From assembly GCF_902833645.1 (NCBI RefSeq), contig NZ_CADFGE010000014.1, positions 62,001-126,000 on the forward strand: a stretch of 64,000 nucleotides of DNA, given 5' to 3'. Shown one piece after another: positions 42,246 to 51,165 of this stretch. The notes below the pieces were generated by a model. That model ran no database searches, had not been told where the DNA came from, and was given only the letters and a program-made list of their open reading frames with translations. Position 1 is the first letter of the stretch. Each line of letters opens with the position of its first letter. The position numbers and the translations under genes are program-made. This stretch comes from Paraburkholderia fungorum. GTDB taxonomy: Bacteria; Pseudomonadota; Gammaproteobacteria; Burkholderiales; Burkholderiaceae.

Positions 42246-42944
42246 TCAGTTGGAGTAATCTCGTGCGCCGAAAATCGCGGTGCCGACACGCACGATCGTC
42301 GCGCCTTCCAGCACGGCGGCTTCGAGGTCGCTCGACATGCCCATGGACAGCGTATCGAGTTCAAGGCCGTCATTTTGCAGGCGTTCGAACAACTCGCGTA
42401 GCTGCCGATGCGGCACGCGCTGTTCTTCGATGCCACCGGCCGGTTCGGGAATCGCCATCAGGCCGCGTAGCCTCAGCTTCGGCAGCGCGGCGATGGTCTG
42501 GGCGACTTCCACCGCCTCGGGAATGCTCACGCCGCTTTTGGACGCTTCGCCGCTGATGTTGACCTGCAGGCAGACGTTCAACGGCGGCAGGTTGTCCGGA
42601 CGCTGCTCCGACAGCCGCTGCGCGATCTTCAGACGGTCGACCGAATGTACCCAGTCAAAATTCTCGGCAACCGGCCGTGTCTTGTTCGATTGCAATGGTC
42701 CGATGAAATGCCATTCGAGCGCGCTGCGCAGATCGGCCAGCGTTTCGATCTTGGAGAGCGATTCCTGCACATAGTTTTCACCGAACGCGCGCTGACCGGC
42801 TGCGTAGGCGGCGCGCACGTCTTCGGCGGGAAACGTCTTCGAGACCGCGAGCAGGGTGATCGAATGCGGATCGCGTCCGGCGACTTGCGCCGCGAGGGCG
42901 ATGCGCTGCCGCACCGCTTCGAGGTTGTGGATCAGATCTGGCAT
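42246..42944 (-). CDS. yggS: Pyridoxal-phosphate homeostasis protein (YggS/PLPBP)
   Basis: Single-domain PLP-binding protein of 232 residues with a fold-type III barrel. LLAVSKTFPAEDVRAAYAAGQRAFGENYVQE carries the PLP lysine (SK); WHFIGPLQSNKTR and LSMGMSSDLEAAVLEGATIVRVGTAIFG are family signatures. It buffers PLP and affects amino-acid pools; it has no known catalytic reaction. It is followed by proC, as in many bacteria. Confidence 0.95.
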   Translation of the reverse strand: MPDLIHNLEAVRQRIALAAQVAGRDPHSITLLAVSKTFPAEDVRAAYAAGQRAFGENYVQESLSKIETLADLRSALEWHFIGPLQSNKTRPVAENFDWVHSVDRLKIAQRLSEQRPDNLPPLNVCLQVNISGEASKSGVSIPEAVEVAQTIAALPKLRLRGLMAIPEPAGGIEEQRVPHRQLRELFERLQNDGLELDTLSMGMSSDLEAAVLEGATIVRVGTAIFGARDYSN

Positions 42945-43022
42945 GGGATGGAACCGGAAGTCCAGCGAAAGACAATGGTCGAATTATACGGACGCCGCGC
43001 TTCGCGATCGGAGTCGATCGCT

Positions 43023-44249
43023 TCAGGCGGACAGCATATGCTCCACCAGTTCGATCCAGTGCGCGACCGGCGTGGACGTACCGCTTTGCAGATGCGCGAT
43101 GCAGCCGACGTTCGCCGAGACGATCACCTGCGGCTCCTGCGCCTGCAGCTGCTCGAGCTTCTGATCGCGCAGAGCGTACGAGAGCCTGGGCTGCGTCAGC
43201 GAATAAGTGCCGGCCGAGCCGCAGCAGAGATGACTGTCGGCGGGCAGGCGCACTTCCACGCCGAGCGCCGCCAGCAGATGTTCGATTTTGCCGCGCACCT
43301 GCTGACCATGCTGCAACGTGCACGGCGGATGGAACGCCACCGTATGGATCGCGCGGCGACGTGTCACGGCGGCGAGCGCTTCTTCGAACTCCGGCAGGAT
43401 CTCCGCGATGTCGCGCGTCAATTCGGTCACGCGGCGCGCTTTTTCCGCATACACGGGATCGTTGCGCAGCAGATGCGCGTATTCCTTGACCGTCGCGCCG
43501 CAGCCGGACGCGTTCATGACGATCGCCTCGACACCTTGCTCGATATAGGGCCACCATGCGTCGATGTTGGCGCGCAAGTCGTCGAGCGCTTCGTCGGTGT
43601 AGCCCAGGTGCAGCCGGATCGCGCCACAACAGCCTGCCTCCGGCGCGATCAGCGTTTCCACGCCCAGGGCGTCGAGCACGCGCGCGGTGGCGATGTTGAC
43701 GTTCGGCATCATCGACGGTTGCACGCAGCCGGCGAGCATCAGCATCTTGCGTGGATGTTGCGCGGTCGGCCATTCGAGCGGACGCTGCCGGGCGGGCACC
43801 TTGTCGCGCAGTTTTTTGGGCAGGAGCGCGCGCACATGCTGACCGAGGCGCATGGTCGGCGTGAACAGCGCGCTGTTCGGCACGAAGCTCGCGAGCAGCC
43901 TGCGCACCATCCGCTGACCGAGCGGACGTGTGACTTTTTCCTCGGTGATCTTGCGGCCGATCTCGACCAGCCTGCCGTATTGCACGCCGGACGGGCAGGT
44001 CGTTTCGCAGTTGCGGCAGGTGAGGCAGCGGTCCAGATGGACCTGGGTGCTGCGCGTGACCGCCGCGCCTTCCACCATCTGCTTGATCAGATAGATGCGC
44101 CCGCGCGGGCCATCGAGTTCGTCGCCGAGTATCTGATAAGTCGGGCAGGTCGCCGTGCAGAAACCGCAATGCACGCAATTGCGCAGAATGGCATCGGCCT
44201 CGTCGCCATCGGGCGTGTTGCGAATGAAGTCCGCGAGGTTGGTTTGCAT
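43023..44249 (-). CDS. glcF: Glycolate oxidase iron-sulfur subunit GlcF
   Basis: Iron-sulfur subunit of 408 residues of the membrane-associated glycolate dehydrogenase. Two ferredoxin motifs are intact: Cys25/28/31/35 in CVHCGFCTATCP and Cys75/78/81/85 in CLTCRNCETTCPSG. Two CCG domains follow (EAGCCGAIRLH, HLCCGSAGTYS). It passes electrons from the FAD of GlcD/GlcE to quinone. The start at 44249 lies 8 bp after the glcE stop. Confidence 0.95.
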   Translation of the reverse strand: MQTNLADFIRNTPDGDEADAILRNCVHCGFCTATCPTYQILGDELDGPRGRIYLIKQMVEGAAVTRSTQVHLDRCLTCRNCETTCPSGVQYGRLVEIGRKITEEKVTRPLGQRMVRRLLASFVPNSALFTPTMRLGQHVRALLPKKLRDKVPARQRPLEWPTAQHPRKMLMLAGCVQPSMMPNVNIATARVLDALGVETLIAPEAGCCGAIRLHLGYTDEALDDLRANIDAWWPYIEQGVEAIVMNASGCGATVKEYAHLLRNDPVYAEKARRVTELTRDIAEILPEFEEALAAVTRRRAIHTVAFHPPCTLQHGQQVRGKIEHLLAALGVEVRLPADSHLCCGSAGTYSLTQPRLSYALRDQKLEQLQAQEPQVIVSANVGCIAHLQSGTSTPVAHWIELVEHMLSA

Positions 44250-44257
44250 CGCGTGGC

Positions 44258-45346
44258 TCAGAAGTCGGGGTAGAGACGGCCGCGATTGAAAATGCGGGCT
44301 GGGTCGAAGGCGGATTTCAGGCCGCGATGGATTTTCATCAGCGGCGCGGGCAGCGGCGTGAACACCCCGGCGCCGCGGTCGTAGCCGTGGCCGGTACGGA
44401 AGATGGTGGCGTGGCCGCCGGCCTGTTTGGCGCTGATACGCACGGTTTGTGCGTCGGTATCGGTGATCCACCAGCGCTGGCTGCCGCCCCATTCCATCAG
44501 TTGCGCGCCGGGCAGTTGCAGCGGCTCGGTGATCGACGGCAGGGCGAGGCGCCACAGCGCGGCTTTCGGCGGGATAGCCGCGAAGAACGAGTCGGTCTGT
44601 TCACGCAGGCCGGCCCAGAAACGCTCCGCTTCGACCGCGTCTACGACTTCGCCGCCAAGCGCCGTGCGCGCGGCCTTGACCGCAGCTTCCGCGCCGGCCA
44701 TCCGCACGGCCAGCGTGCCGTGACGCCATGCGCTCGCGGTAATCGGCAGCGGCCGGCCGCCCCATTCGTTCAGCTTGCGGACCGCGTCTGTGCCGTTCAT
44801 ATCGAATTTGAGCGTGGTTTCGGCTTGCGGCACCGGCAGTACCTTGACCGACAACTCGAGGATCAGCCCAAGTGTGCCGAGTGAACCCGCCATCAAACGG
44901 GAGACGTCGTAACCGGCGACGTTCTTCACCACCTGGCCGCCGAAATGCAGCGCCTGGCCCTGACCGTTCATGACCACCGCGCCGAGCACGAAGTCGCGCG
45001 CGGCGCCTGCCGAAGGGCGGCGTGGACCGGCAATGCCCGCCGCGATGCAGCCGCCGAAGGTGGCTTGCGAGCCGAAATGCGGCGGTTCGAAGGCGAGCAT
45101 CTGATCGCGTTCGGCGAGTGCGGCCTCGATCTCCAGCAGGGGCGTGCCCGCGCGCGCCGTGATAACCAGCTCAGCCGGGTCGTAAGCGATGATGCCGCGG
45201 TAAGCGCGCGTATCGAGGATCTCACCTTCCAGCGTCTGGCCGTACCAGTCTTTGGTGCCGCCGCCACGGATGCGCAATGTGCGCCCTTCGGCGCTGGCTG
45301 AACGCACGCGCTCAGACCAGATGGCGACGATGTCATCCTCTTCCAT
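44258..45346 (-). CDS. glcE: Glycolate oxidase FAD-binding subunit GlcE
   Basis: FAD-binding subunit of 362 residues. The PCMH-type FAD domain starts RIRGGGTKDWYG and continues LVITARAGTPLLEIEAAL, FGSQATFGGCIAAGIAG and NVAGYDVSRLMAGSLGTLG. It is shorter than GlcD because it lacks most of the C-terminal oxidase domain, as is normal for GlcE. It forms the GlcDEF complex. A promoter directly upstream suggests that glcEF can be transcribed without glcD. Confidence 0.93.
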   Translation of the reverse strand: MEEDDIVAIWSERVRSASAEGRTLRIRGGGTKDWYGQTLEGEILDTRAYRGIIAYDPAELVITARAGTPLLEIEAALAERDQMLAFEPPHFGSQATFGGCIAAGIAGPRRPSAGAARDFVLGAVVMNGQGQALHFGGQVVKNVAGYDVSRLMAGSLGTLGLILELSVKVLPVPQAETTLKFDMNGTDAVRKLNEWGGRPLPITASAWRHGTLAVRMAGAEAAVKAARTALGGEVVDAVEAERFWAGLREQTDSFFAAIPPKAALWRLALPSITEPLQLPGAQLMEWGGSQRWWITDTDAQTVRISAKQAGGHATIFRTGHGYDRGAGVFTPLPAPLMKIHRGLKSAFDPARIFNRGRLYPDF

Positions 45347-45374
45347 GGTGCCCTGCTTCGTTGTGTTTCGATCG

Positions 45375-45402
45375 ATTGTACCGGGCGGCGGCTCGCTGGC
45401 AA
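45375..45402 (-). promoter_or_regulatory. Promoter of glcE-glcF
   Basis: On the minus strand TTGCCA (45402-45397) and TACAAT (45380-45375) are 16 bp apart and lie 29 bp before the glcE ATG. Both hexamers match sigma-70 consensus at five of six positions. Confidence 0.65.
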
Positions 45403-45589
45403 CCCGGAGCGGACCCGTATCGGGTAATCAGGGTGGGCGCTGGAAGGCATGCTGGCGCGGCACAGGCGGAATGCGTCGGCGCGGGGAGTCGCGCGGAGGC
45501 TGGCAGAGGTGGAAGTCCCGGTATCTGGGCAAGCGGGACCGCGCGGCGGGCACGCGATAGACGCTGCGGGCCCGACTTGAGCCGGCAGC

Positions 45590-45616
45590 GTCGAGGCCGT
45601 CGAAGCCGTCGAGGCC
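45590..45616. repeat. Three tandem 9-bp repeats
   Basis: GTCGAGGCC, GTCGAAGCC and GTCGAGGCC lie head to tail in the 294-bp spacer between glcD and glcE, 24 bp after the glcD stop. The rest of this spacer shows only the glcE promoter. Confidence 0.85.
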
Positions 45617-45640
45617 GTCCTAAGCGGTCTTACAGCCGGT

Positions 45641-47134
45641 TTAAAACCGCGGCAAGTCCGGATGCGGCAGCAAGCCGCCGCGTACGTGCATCTTGCCGTA
45701 CTCGGCGCACCGGGCACGGGTGGGAATACCCTTGTCGGGATTGAGCAGGCCGGGTGCGTCAAAAGCGCGTTTGACCGCGTGGAACGTGTCGCGCTCTTCG
45801 GGTGAGAACTGCACGCACATCGAATTGATCTTCTCGATGCCCACGCCGTGTTCGCCCGTCACGGTGCCACCCAGTTCGACACAGGTTTCGAGGATGTCGG
45901 AACCGAATGCCTCCGCGCGGTGCCATTCGTCCTGATCGTTGCCGTTGAACAGGATCAGCGGATGCATGTTGCCGTCGCCCGCATGGAAGACGTTGATGCA
46001 GCGCAGGCCGTACTTCTTCTCCATCGCTTCGATGCGCGCCAGCAGCGGCCCGATACTGCGGCGCGGCACGGTGCCGTCCATGCAGTAGTAGTCGGGAGAA
46101 ATGCGGCCGGCCGCCGGAAATGCGTTCTTGCGCCCGGACCAGAAGCGCAGCCGCTCATTTTCCGAGCGTGAAATCTGGATACGGGTAGCGCCCTGTTCGC
46201 GCAGCACCGCGGTCATGCGCACGATTTCGTCGGCCACTTCTTCCGGCGTGCCATCCGACTCGCATAGCAGGATCGCCGCCGCGTCGAGGTCGTAGCCTGC
46301 ATTGACGAATTCTTCGACCGCGCGCGTAGCCGGTTTGTCCATCATCTCCAGACCGGCCGGAATAATGCCCGCCGCAATGATGCCGGCGACCGCATCGCCG
46401 CCTTTAACGACGTCGTCGAAACTGGCCATGATGACCTGCGCCGTTTGCGGTTTCGGGATCAGCTTGACGGTGACTTCGGTGACGATCGCGAACATGCCTT
46501 CACTGCCGATCAGCACCGCGAGTAGATCGAGCCCCGGCGCATCCGGCGCGAGCGAACCGAACTCGACGATTTCGCCTTCCATCGTCACGGCACGCACACG
46601 CAGCACGTTGTGCACGGTGAGACCGTATTTGAGGCAGTGCACGCCGCCTGAATTCTCCGAGACGTTGCCGCCGATCGTGCAGGCGATCTGCGAAGACGGG
46701 TCAGGTGCGTAGTACAGGCCGTACGGCGCGGCGGCTTCGGAAATCGACAGATTGCGCACGCCCGGTTGCACCGTGGCGGTTCGGGCGTAGGAGTCGACTT
46801 CGACGATCTTGCGAAAGCGTGCGAGCGACACCACCACCCCGTGACGAATCGGCATCGCCCCGCCGGACAAACCGGTGCCCGCGCCGCGCGGCACGATCGG
46901 CACGTCGAGCCGGTGACAGATCTGCACGATGCGCTGAACCTGCGATTCCGTCTCCGGCAACGCAACCGCGAGCGGCAGACGCCGGTAGGCGGCGAGGCCG
47001 TCGCACTCGTAAGCGACGGTATCTTCTTCGCGATACAGCAGGCAGTGGGTCGGCAGCACGGCCATCAGCGCCTGCACGACTTCGCGCTGGCGTTGGGCGA
47101 GAACTTCGGCCGTCAGTTCGACGGGTGCGTTCAT
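45641..47134 (-). CDS. glcD: Glycolate oxidase subunit GlcD
   Basis: Catalytic FAD subunit of 497 residues that oxidises glycolate to glyoxylate. VPRGAGTGLSGGAMP (FAD-binding PCMH domain), IGGNVSENSGGVHCLKYGLT, LIGSEGMFAIVTEVTVKLIP and the C-terminal NVFHAGDGNMHPLILF and VTGEHGVGIEKIN are diagnostic. The start at 47134 (MNAPVELTAEVL) is preferred to the open frame up to 47254, which overlaps the previous gene. It lies 116 bp after a second FAD-linked oxidase gene, and 294 bp separate it from glcE. Confidence 0.95.
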   Translation of the reverse strand: MNAPVELTAEVLAQRQREVVQALMAVLPTHCLLYREEDTVAYECDGLAAYRRLPLAVALPETESQVQRIVQICHRLDVPIVPRGAGTGLSGGAMPIRHGVVVSLARFRKIVEVDSYARTATVQPGVRNLSISEAAAPYGLYYAPDPSSQIACTIGGNVSENSGGVHCLKYGLTVHNVLRVRAVTMEGEIVEFGSLAPDAPGLDLLAVLIGSEGMFAIVTEVTVKLIPKPQTAQVIMASFDDVVKGGDAVAGIIAAGIIPAGLEMMDKPATRAVEEFVNAGYDLDAAAILLCESDGTPEEVADEIVRMTAVLREQGATRIQISRSENERLRFWSGRKNAFPAAGRISPDYYCMDGTVPRRSIGPLLARIEAMEKKYGLRCINVFHAGDGNMHPLILFNGNDQDEWHRAEAFGSDILETCVELGGTVTGEHGVGIEKINSMCVQFSPEERDTFHAVKRAFDAPGLLNPDKGIPTRARCAEYGKMHVRGGLLPHPDLPRF

Positions 47135-47250
47135 ATGACTTGTCTCCTGATGTCGTTCACTCTGCGTGCCCGGTCGAGTCGCGTTGTGCGGCAGCAGGCG
47201 TTGCCACTGCCGGTGCCGCTGTCGCAACCGGGCGAGGTGCGACCGGCGCC

Positions 47251-48666
47251 TCAAGCCGCCCAGGAAAAAATCTTGCCCGGGTTCATCAGATTGCGCGGAT
47301 CGAGCGCGTGCTTGATGGAGCGCATCGTGTCGACGGCGACTTCACCATGTTCTTCCAGCAGGAAATTCATCTTGTGCAGACCGACACCATGTTCGCCGGT
47401 GCAGGTGCCGTCCATGCGCAGCGCGCGCTGCACGATGCGATGGTTCAGGCGCTCGGCTTCGGCGAGTTCTTCCGGCTTGTCCGGATCGATCAGGATCGCA
47501 ACGTGGAAGTTGCCGTCGCCGACATGGCCGACGATCGGACAAGGCAGCGGCGACGCGTTCAGATCCTGCTCGGTTTCCACCACGCATTCCGCAAGGCGCG
47601 AGATCGGCACGCAGACGTCGGTTGTGACGGCACGGCAGCCGGGCTTTAGTTGCAGCATGGCGAAGTACGCGTTGTGGCGCGCGTTCCACAGGCGGCTGCG
47701 ATCTTCCGGCCGGGTTGCCCATTCGAAGCCTTCGCCGGCATTCTGCGCGGCGATTTCCTGCACTAGTTCGGCTTGCTCTTTCACACCGGCTTCGGTGCCA
47801 TGGAATTCGAAGAAGAGCGTAGGTGCTTCACGCAGCGTCAGGTTCGCATGGCGATTGATCGAGCGGATCGCCAGTGAGTCGACGAATTCGACCCGCGCGA
47901 TCGGCACGCCGATCTGGATCGTTTCGATCACCGCGCGCACGGCGTTGCCCATCGACGGGAAGGTGCAGACCGCGGCCGAGACCGCCTCCGGCTGCGGATA
48001 CAGTCGAACGGTGATTTCGGTAATCACGCCGAGCGTGCCTTCCGAGCCGACGAACAGACGCGTGAGATCGTAACCCGCCGACGACTTGCGCGCGCGCGTG
48101 CCGGTTTTGATCACGCGGCCGTCGGCGAGCACCACCGTCAGCCCGAGTACGTTCTCACGCATCGTGCCGTAGCGTACGGCGTTGGTGCCCGACGCGCGCG
48201 TAGCCGACATGCCACCGATGCTCGCGTCGGCACCCGGGTCGATCGGGAAAAACAGGCCGGTATCGCGTAGCGCTTCGTTCAACTGCTTGCGCGAGATGCC
48301 GGGTTCGACCGTGACGGTCAGATCTTCGGCATTGATCGACAACACCCGGTTCATTTCCGACAGGTCGATGGATACGCCGCCCTGGACCGCCAGCAGGTGC
48401 CCTTCGAGCGACGATCCGTTGCCGTAAGGGATGATCGGTACGTCGTACTGGCCGCACAGCTTGACGATGGTTTGCACGTCTTCTGTGTTGCGCGCGAACA
48501 CGACGGCGTCGGGCAGTTGCGGATCGAACGGGGATTCGTCGCGGCCATGGTGGGCGCGCACGGCTTCAGCGGTAGAGACGCGCTCGCCGAACGCGGCTTT
48601 GAGGGCGCCCAGCAATTCGGCGGGAAACGGCCGGCGCAATGGGGCCGGCGGCACGGGATGATTCAC
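47251..48666 (-). CDS. FAD-linked 2-hydroxyacid (D-lactate type) dehydrogenase
   Basis: Flavoprotein of 471 residues of the FAD-binding oxidase/transferase type 4 family: IIPYGNGSSLEGHLLAVQGG, DPGADASIGGMSATRASGTNAVRYG, SSAGYDLTRLFVGSEGTLG, then VGHVGDGNFHVAIL and CTGEHGVGLHKMNFL. The pattern GNGSSLEGH and short N-terminus match cytochrome-type D-lactate dehydrogenases (Dld1/LDHD) better than GlcD. It lies directly upstream of glcD, so a linked role in 2-hydroxyacid use is likely; the substrate is inference. Confidence 0.9.
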   Translation of the reverse strand: MNHPVPPAPLRRPFPAELLGALKAAFGERVSTAEAVRAHHGRDESPFDPQLPDAVVFARNTEDVQTIVKLCGQYDVPIIPYGNGSSLEGHLLAVQGGVSIDLSEMNRVLSINAEDLTVTVEPGISRKQLNEALRDTGLFFPIDPGADASIGGMSATRASGTNAVRYGTMRENVLGLTVVLADGRVIKTGTRARKSSAGYDLTRLFVGSEGTLGVITEITVRLYPQPEAVSAAVCTFPSMGNAVRAVIETIQIGVPIARVEFVDSLAIRSINRHANLTLREAPTLFFEFHGTEAGVKEQAELVQEIAAQNAGEGFEWATRPEDRSRLWNARHNAYFAMLQLKPGCRAVTTDVCVPISRLAECVVETEQDLNASPLPCPIVGHVGDGNFHVAILIDPDKPEELAEAERLNHRIVQRALRMDGTCTGEHGVGLHKMNFLLEEHGEVAVDTMRSIKHALDPRNLMNPGKIFSWAA

Positions 48667-48762
48667 GCATGTCTCCTGATAGTAGGGCAGAGCTGTTCTA
48701 CAGCTTGTGCTTCATTTTACGCCGATCGCCCGGGGACCGGCGTCGGGCGCGGCTGCCGCTCC

Positions 48763-48768
48763 TATAAT
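48763..48768 (+). promoter_or_regulatory. Candidate -10 element of the adenosyltransferase gene
   Basis: A perfect TATAAT lies in otherwise GC-rich DNA, 136 bp before the start codon at 48905. No good -35 hexamer is seen at 16-18 bp, and no cobalamin-riboswitch consensus was recognised in the leader. Confidence 0.4.
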
Positions 48769-48904
48769 GGCGGCGACCTCGCGATGCGCGCAATATGGAT
48801 AAACGCGGTGGCTAACGCGGTGGCCTGTTTGCCGGATGCGCCGGATGGATTCGGCCGCACCGCGCCAACGCATCGTTACTGAATGTGAATGCATGGGAGA
48901 CATC

Positions 48905-49450
48905 ATGGGCAACCGCTTGAGCAAAATCGCCACCCGTACGGGCGACGACGGCACCACCGGTCTCGGCGACGGCCGCCGCGTACGCAAAGACAGTGCGCGC
49001 ATTGCCGCCATCGGCGACGTTGACGAGCTCAATTCGAATCTTGGCGTGTTGCTGTGCGAAACGCTGCCTGACAACGTGCGAGCGGCGCTGGTCGCAATTC
49101 AGCACGACCTGTTCGATCTTGGCGGCGAGCTTTGCATTCCTGGTCATACGATGATCACCGACAAGCAGCTCGGCCAACTCGACGGCTGGCTGGCCGACTA
49201 CAACGCGACCCTGCCGCCGCTAAAGGAATTCATTTTGCCCGGCGGCTCGCGCGCGGCCGCGCTTGCGCACGTGTGCCGTACGGTGTGCCGGCGCGCCGAG
49301 CGGTCGATCGTGGCCCTGGGTGAAAGCGAGGCGATCAATGAGGCACCGCGCCAGTATGTGAACCGTCTGTCCGACCTGCTGTTCGTGCTCGCGCGTGTAC
49401 TCAATCGCGCGGATGGCGGTAGCGACGTGTTATGGCAGCACGATCGGTAG
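48905..49450 (+). CDS. pduO: Cob(I)alamin adenosyltransferase, PduO type
   Basis: Enzyme of 181 residues that adenosylates cob(I)alamin using ATP to make coenzyme B12. The N-terminal ATP loop reads KIATRTGDDGTTGLGDGRRVRKD. IGDVDELNSNLGVL, FILPGGSRAAALAHVCRTVCRRAER and NRLSDLLFVLAR complete the PduO-type signature. The ATG at 48905 has GGGAGA upstream; an in-frame ATG four codons earlier is possible. It is a single gene, followed 117 bp later by hmp. Confidence 0.95.
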   Translation: MGNRLSKIATRTGDDGTTGLGDGRRVRKDSARIAAIGDVDELNSNLGVLLCETLPDNVRAALVAIQHDLFDLGGELCIPGHTMITDKQLGQLDGWLADYNATLPPLKEFILPGGSRAAALAHVCRTVCRRAERSIVALGESEAINEAPRQYVNRLSDLLFVLARVLNRADGGSDVLWQHDR

Positions 49451-49526
49451 GGCCGGCTAGCATCGCGCTTCGGTCCCTTTAAGCCGTATGAGTACTGTGA
49501 CAATCTGTCCGGGTCAAACTTGCTTC

Positions 49527-49555
49527 TTAAAAATGTATCGTAAATGCATCTTTAA
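49527..49555 (+). promoter_or_regulatory. NsrR-like operator upstream of hmp
   Basis: An imperfect inverted repeat, TTAAAAATGTAT-CGT-AAATGCATCTTTAA, has the ATGYAT/ATGCAT core and length typical of NsrR sites in proteobacteria. It abuts the hmp ribosome binding site (AAGGAGA), so a bound repressor would block the transcript start. No nsrR gene is in the window; assignment is by motif and context. Confidence 0.65.
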
Positions 49556-49567
49556 GGAGAAGTAGTC

Positions 49568-50773
49568 ATGACCGTTCTTACCGCCGACCAGATCGCCCGC
49601 GTCAAAGCCACCGTACCTGTGCTCGCCGAACACGGCACAACGATCACCAAACACTTCTACAAGCGCATGTTCGCGCATCATCCTGAGTTGAAGAATGTGT
49701 TCAACCAGACGCACCAGAAGAGCGGCAATCAGCCGGAAACGCTCGCGAAAGCGGTGTACGCATACGCGGCTAATATCGATAATCTCGGCGCGCTGGGCCC
49801 GACTGTCTCGCGAATCGCTCATAAGCACGCGAGTCTGAATATCCGGCCGGAGCAGTATCCGATCGTGGGGCGGCACCTGCTGGGTGCGTTCGTCGATGTG
49901 CTCGGCGATGCGGTCGATCAGGAGACGCTTGGCGCGTGGGAAGTCGCGTATGGGCAACTCGCGGATATCTTTATCGGCGCGGAAGCGAAGCTCTATGAAG
50001 GTGCGGCATGGAGTGGTTTCCGGCCGTTCAAGGTTGTGCGCAAGGAAGTGGAGAGCGATGAAATCACGTCGTTCTATCTGACGCCCGCCGATGGCTCGCC
50101 GGCCTGCGGCTTCAAGCCTGGCCAATATCTGAGCGTGAAGCGTTTCGTGGATGAACTCGGCGTCGATCAGCCGCGGCAGTACAGCTTGTCGGACGCGCCG
50201 AACGGAAAATGGCTGCGTATTTCGGTGAAGCGCGAGGCGGGGCGCGAAGATCAGGCTCCCGGCCATGTATCGAACCTTCTGCACGACGGTGTGGAAGTGG
50301 GCGAGGTGGTGCATGTCAGCGCGCCCATGGGCGATTTCACGCTGGCGCGCAAGAAGACGACGCCCGTGGTGCTGATGAGCGGCGGTGTGGGCGTAACGCC
50401 GATGACCTCGATGCTCTCCACCTTGCTCGCCGATCACAGCGAGCGCAGCGTGACTTTCGTGCATGCCTGCCGCAATGGACGCGTGCATGCATTCCGGCAG
50501 TGGCTTAACGACACGGTTGCCGCGCATCCCAATGTTACGCGCGCGGTGTTCTACGAAGCCATTGAAACGGAGGATCGCGTGGGTGTCGACTACGACTTCG
50601 AAGGCCGCCTCGACCTCACGAAAATTACCGGCAAGGTGATGATTCCCGACGCGGATTACTACATCTGCGGCCCGGTGCCGTTCATGCGCGCGCAATGCGA
50701 GTCGTTGACCGCGCTCGGTGTAGATGCAACGCGGATTCACACTGAAGTGTTCGGTTCAGGCGCGGTGCAGTGA
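49568..50773 (+). CDS. hmp: Nitric oxide dioxygenase (flavohaemoglobin)
   Basis: Hmp converts NO and O2 to nitrate using NAD(P)H. It has 401 residues. The N-terminal globin domain (1-140) has proximal haem His87 (IAHKHASL) and distal Tyr31 (HFYKRMF). The FAD domain has RQYSLSDAPNG (Rx[YF][ST]); the NAD domain has VLMSGGVGVTPMTSML and ends ICGPVPFM...TEVFGSG. It is controlled presumably by NsrR from the operator immediately upstream. It converges with higA. Confidence 0.97.
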   Translation: MTVLTADQIARVKATVPVLAEHGTTITKHFYKRMFAHHPELKNVFNQTHQKSGNQPETLAKAVYAYAANIDNLGALGPTVSRIAHKHASLNIRPEQYPIVGRHLLGAFVDVLGDAVDQETLGAWEVAYGQLADIFIGAEAKLYEGAAWSGFRPFKVVRKEVESDEITSFYLTPADGSPACGFKPGQYLSVKRFVDELGVDQPRQYSLSDAPNGKWLRISVKREAGREDQAPGHVSNLLHDGVEVGEVVHVSAPMGDFTLARKKTTPVVLMSGGVGVTPMTSMLSTLLADHSERSVTFVHACRNGRVHAFRQWLNDTVAAHPNVTRAVFYEAIETEDRVGVDYDFEGRLDLTKITGKVMIPDADYYICGPVPFMRAQCESLTALGVDATRIHTEVFGSGAVQ

Positions 50774-50829
50774 AGCGAGGGCGCATGGCGAGCGGTGTGG
50801 GAAAGCCCGCGTAGGGCCCGGCATGCGCC

Positions 50830-51162
50830 TTATCCAATCGCCAGTGTGACCGGCTTGCCGATCCGGCTCATCATTTCGACCAGTGTGTCGATGGTGAACT
50901 TGGCGCTCTTCTTGTTGACCACGTCCGACACGCGCGGTCGCGACACCATCAAAATCTCAGCGGCCTCGGCCTGCTTCAGATGATGCTGTTCGATCCAGCT
51001 GGACAGTTCGGTCATCAACTGTTCCTTGAGCAGCCGCGTGTCGTTAATCTGTTTCTGTGAAGCAGCGTGCAAACGCTTCGCTTCTGCGGCGGAAAAGCCG
51101 AGTTCGAGAAACAGGTTTGCGCCGGGTTTGGTTACGTGACGGATTTTTGTGTCGATCGTCAT
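50830..51162 (-). CDS. HigA-type antitoxin / XRE-family regulator
   Basis: Small protein of 110 residues. The C-terminal half holds an XRE-type helix-turn-helix (LKQAEAAEILMVSRPRVSDVVNKKSAKFTIDTLVEMMSRIG). The N-terminal half (GFSAAEAKRLHAASQKQINDTRLL) is the extension seen in HTH_37-type antitoxins. It starts 3 bp after the stop of the RelE-like toxin gene, so the order is toxin-antitoxin as in higBA. It probably neutralises the toxin and represses the operon at the palindrome at 51518. Confidence 0.88.
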   Translation of the reverse strand: MTIDTKIRHVTKPGANLFLELGFSAAEAKRLHAASQKQINDTRLLKEQLMTELSSWIEQHHLKQAEAAEILMVSRPRVSDVVNKKSAKFTIDTLVEMMSRIGKPVTLAIG

Positions 51163-51165
51163 TTG

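Noticed and set aside
48667..48904. A cobalamin riboswitch before the adenosyltransferase gene
   Set aside because: I could not find the conserved B12-box sequence or its expected pairing.
50780..50829. Inverted repeat GGCGCATG/CATGCGCC between hmp and higA as a terminator
   Set aside because: The loop is about 34 nt and there is no T-tract on either strand.
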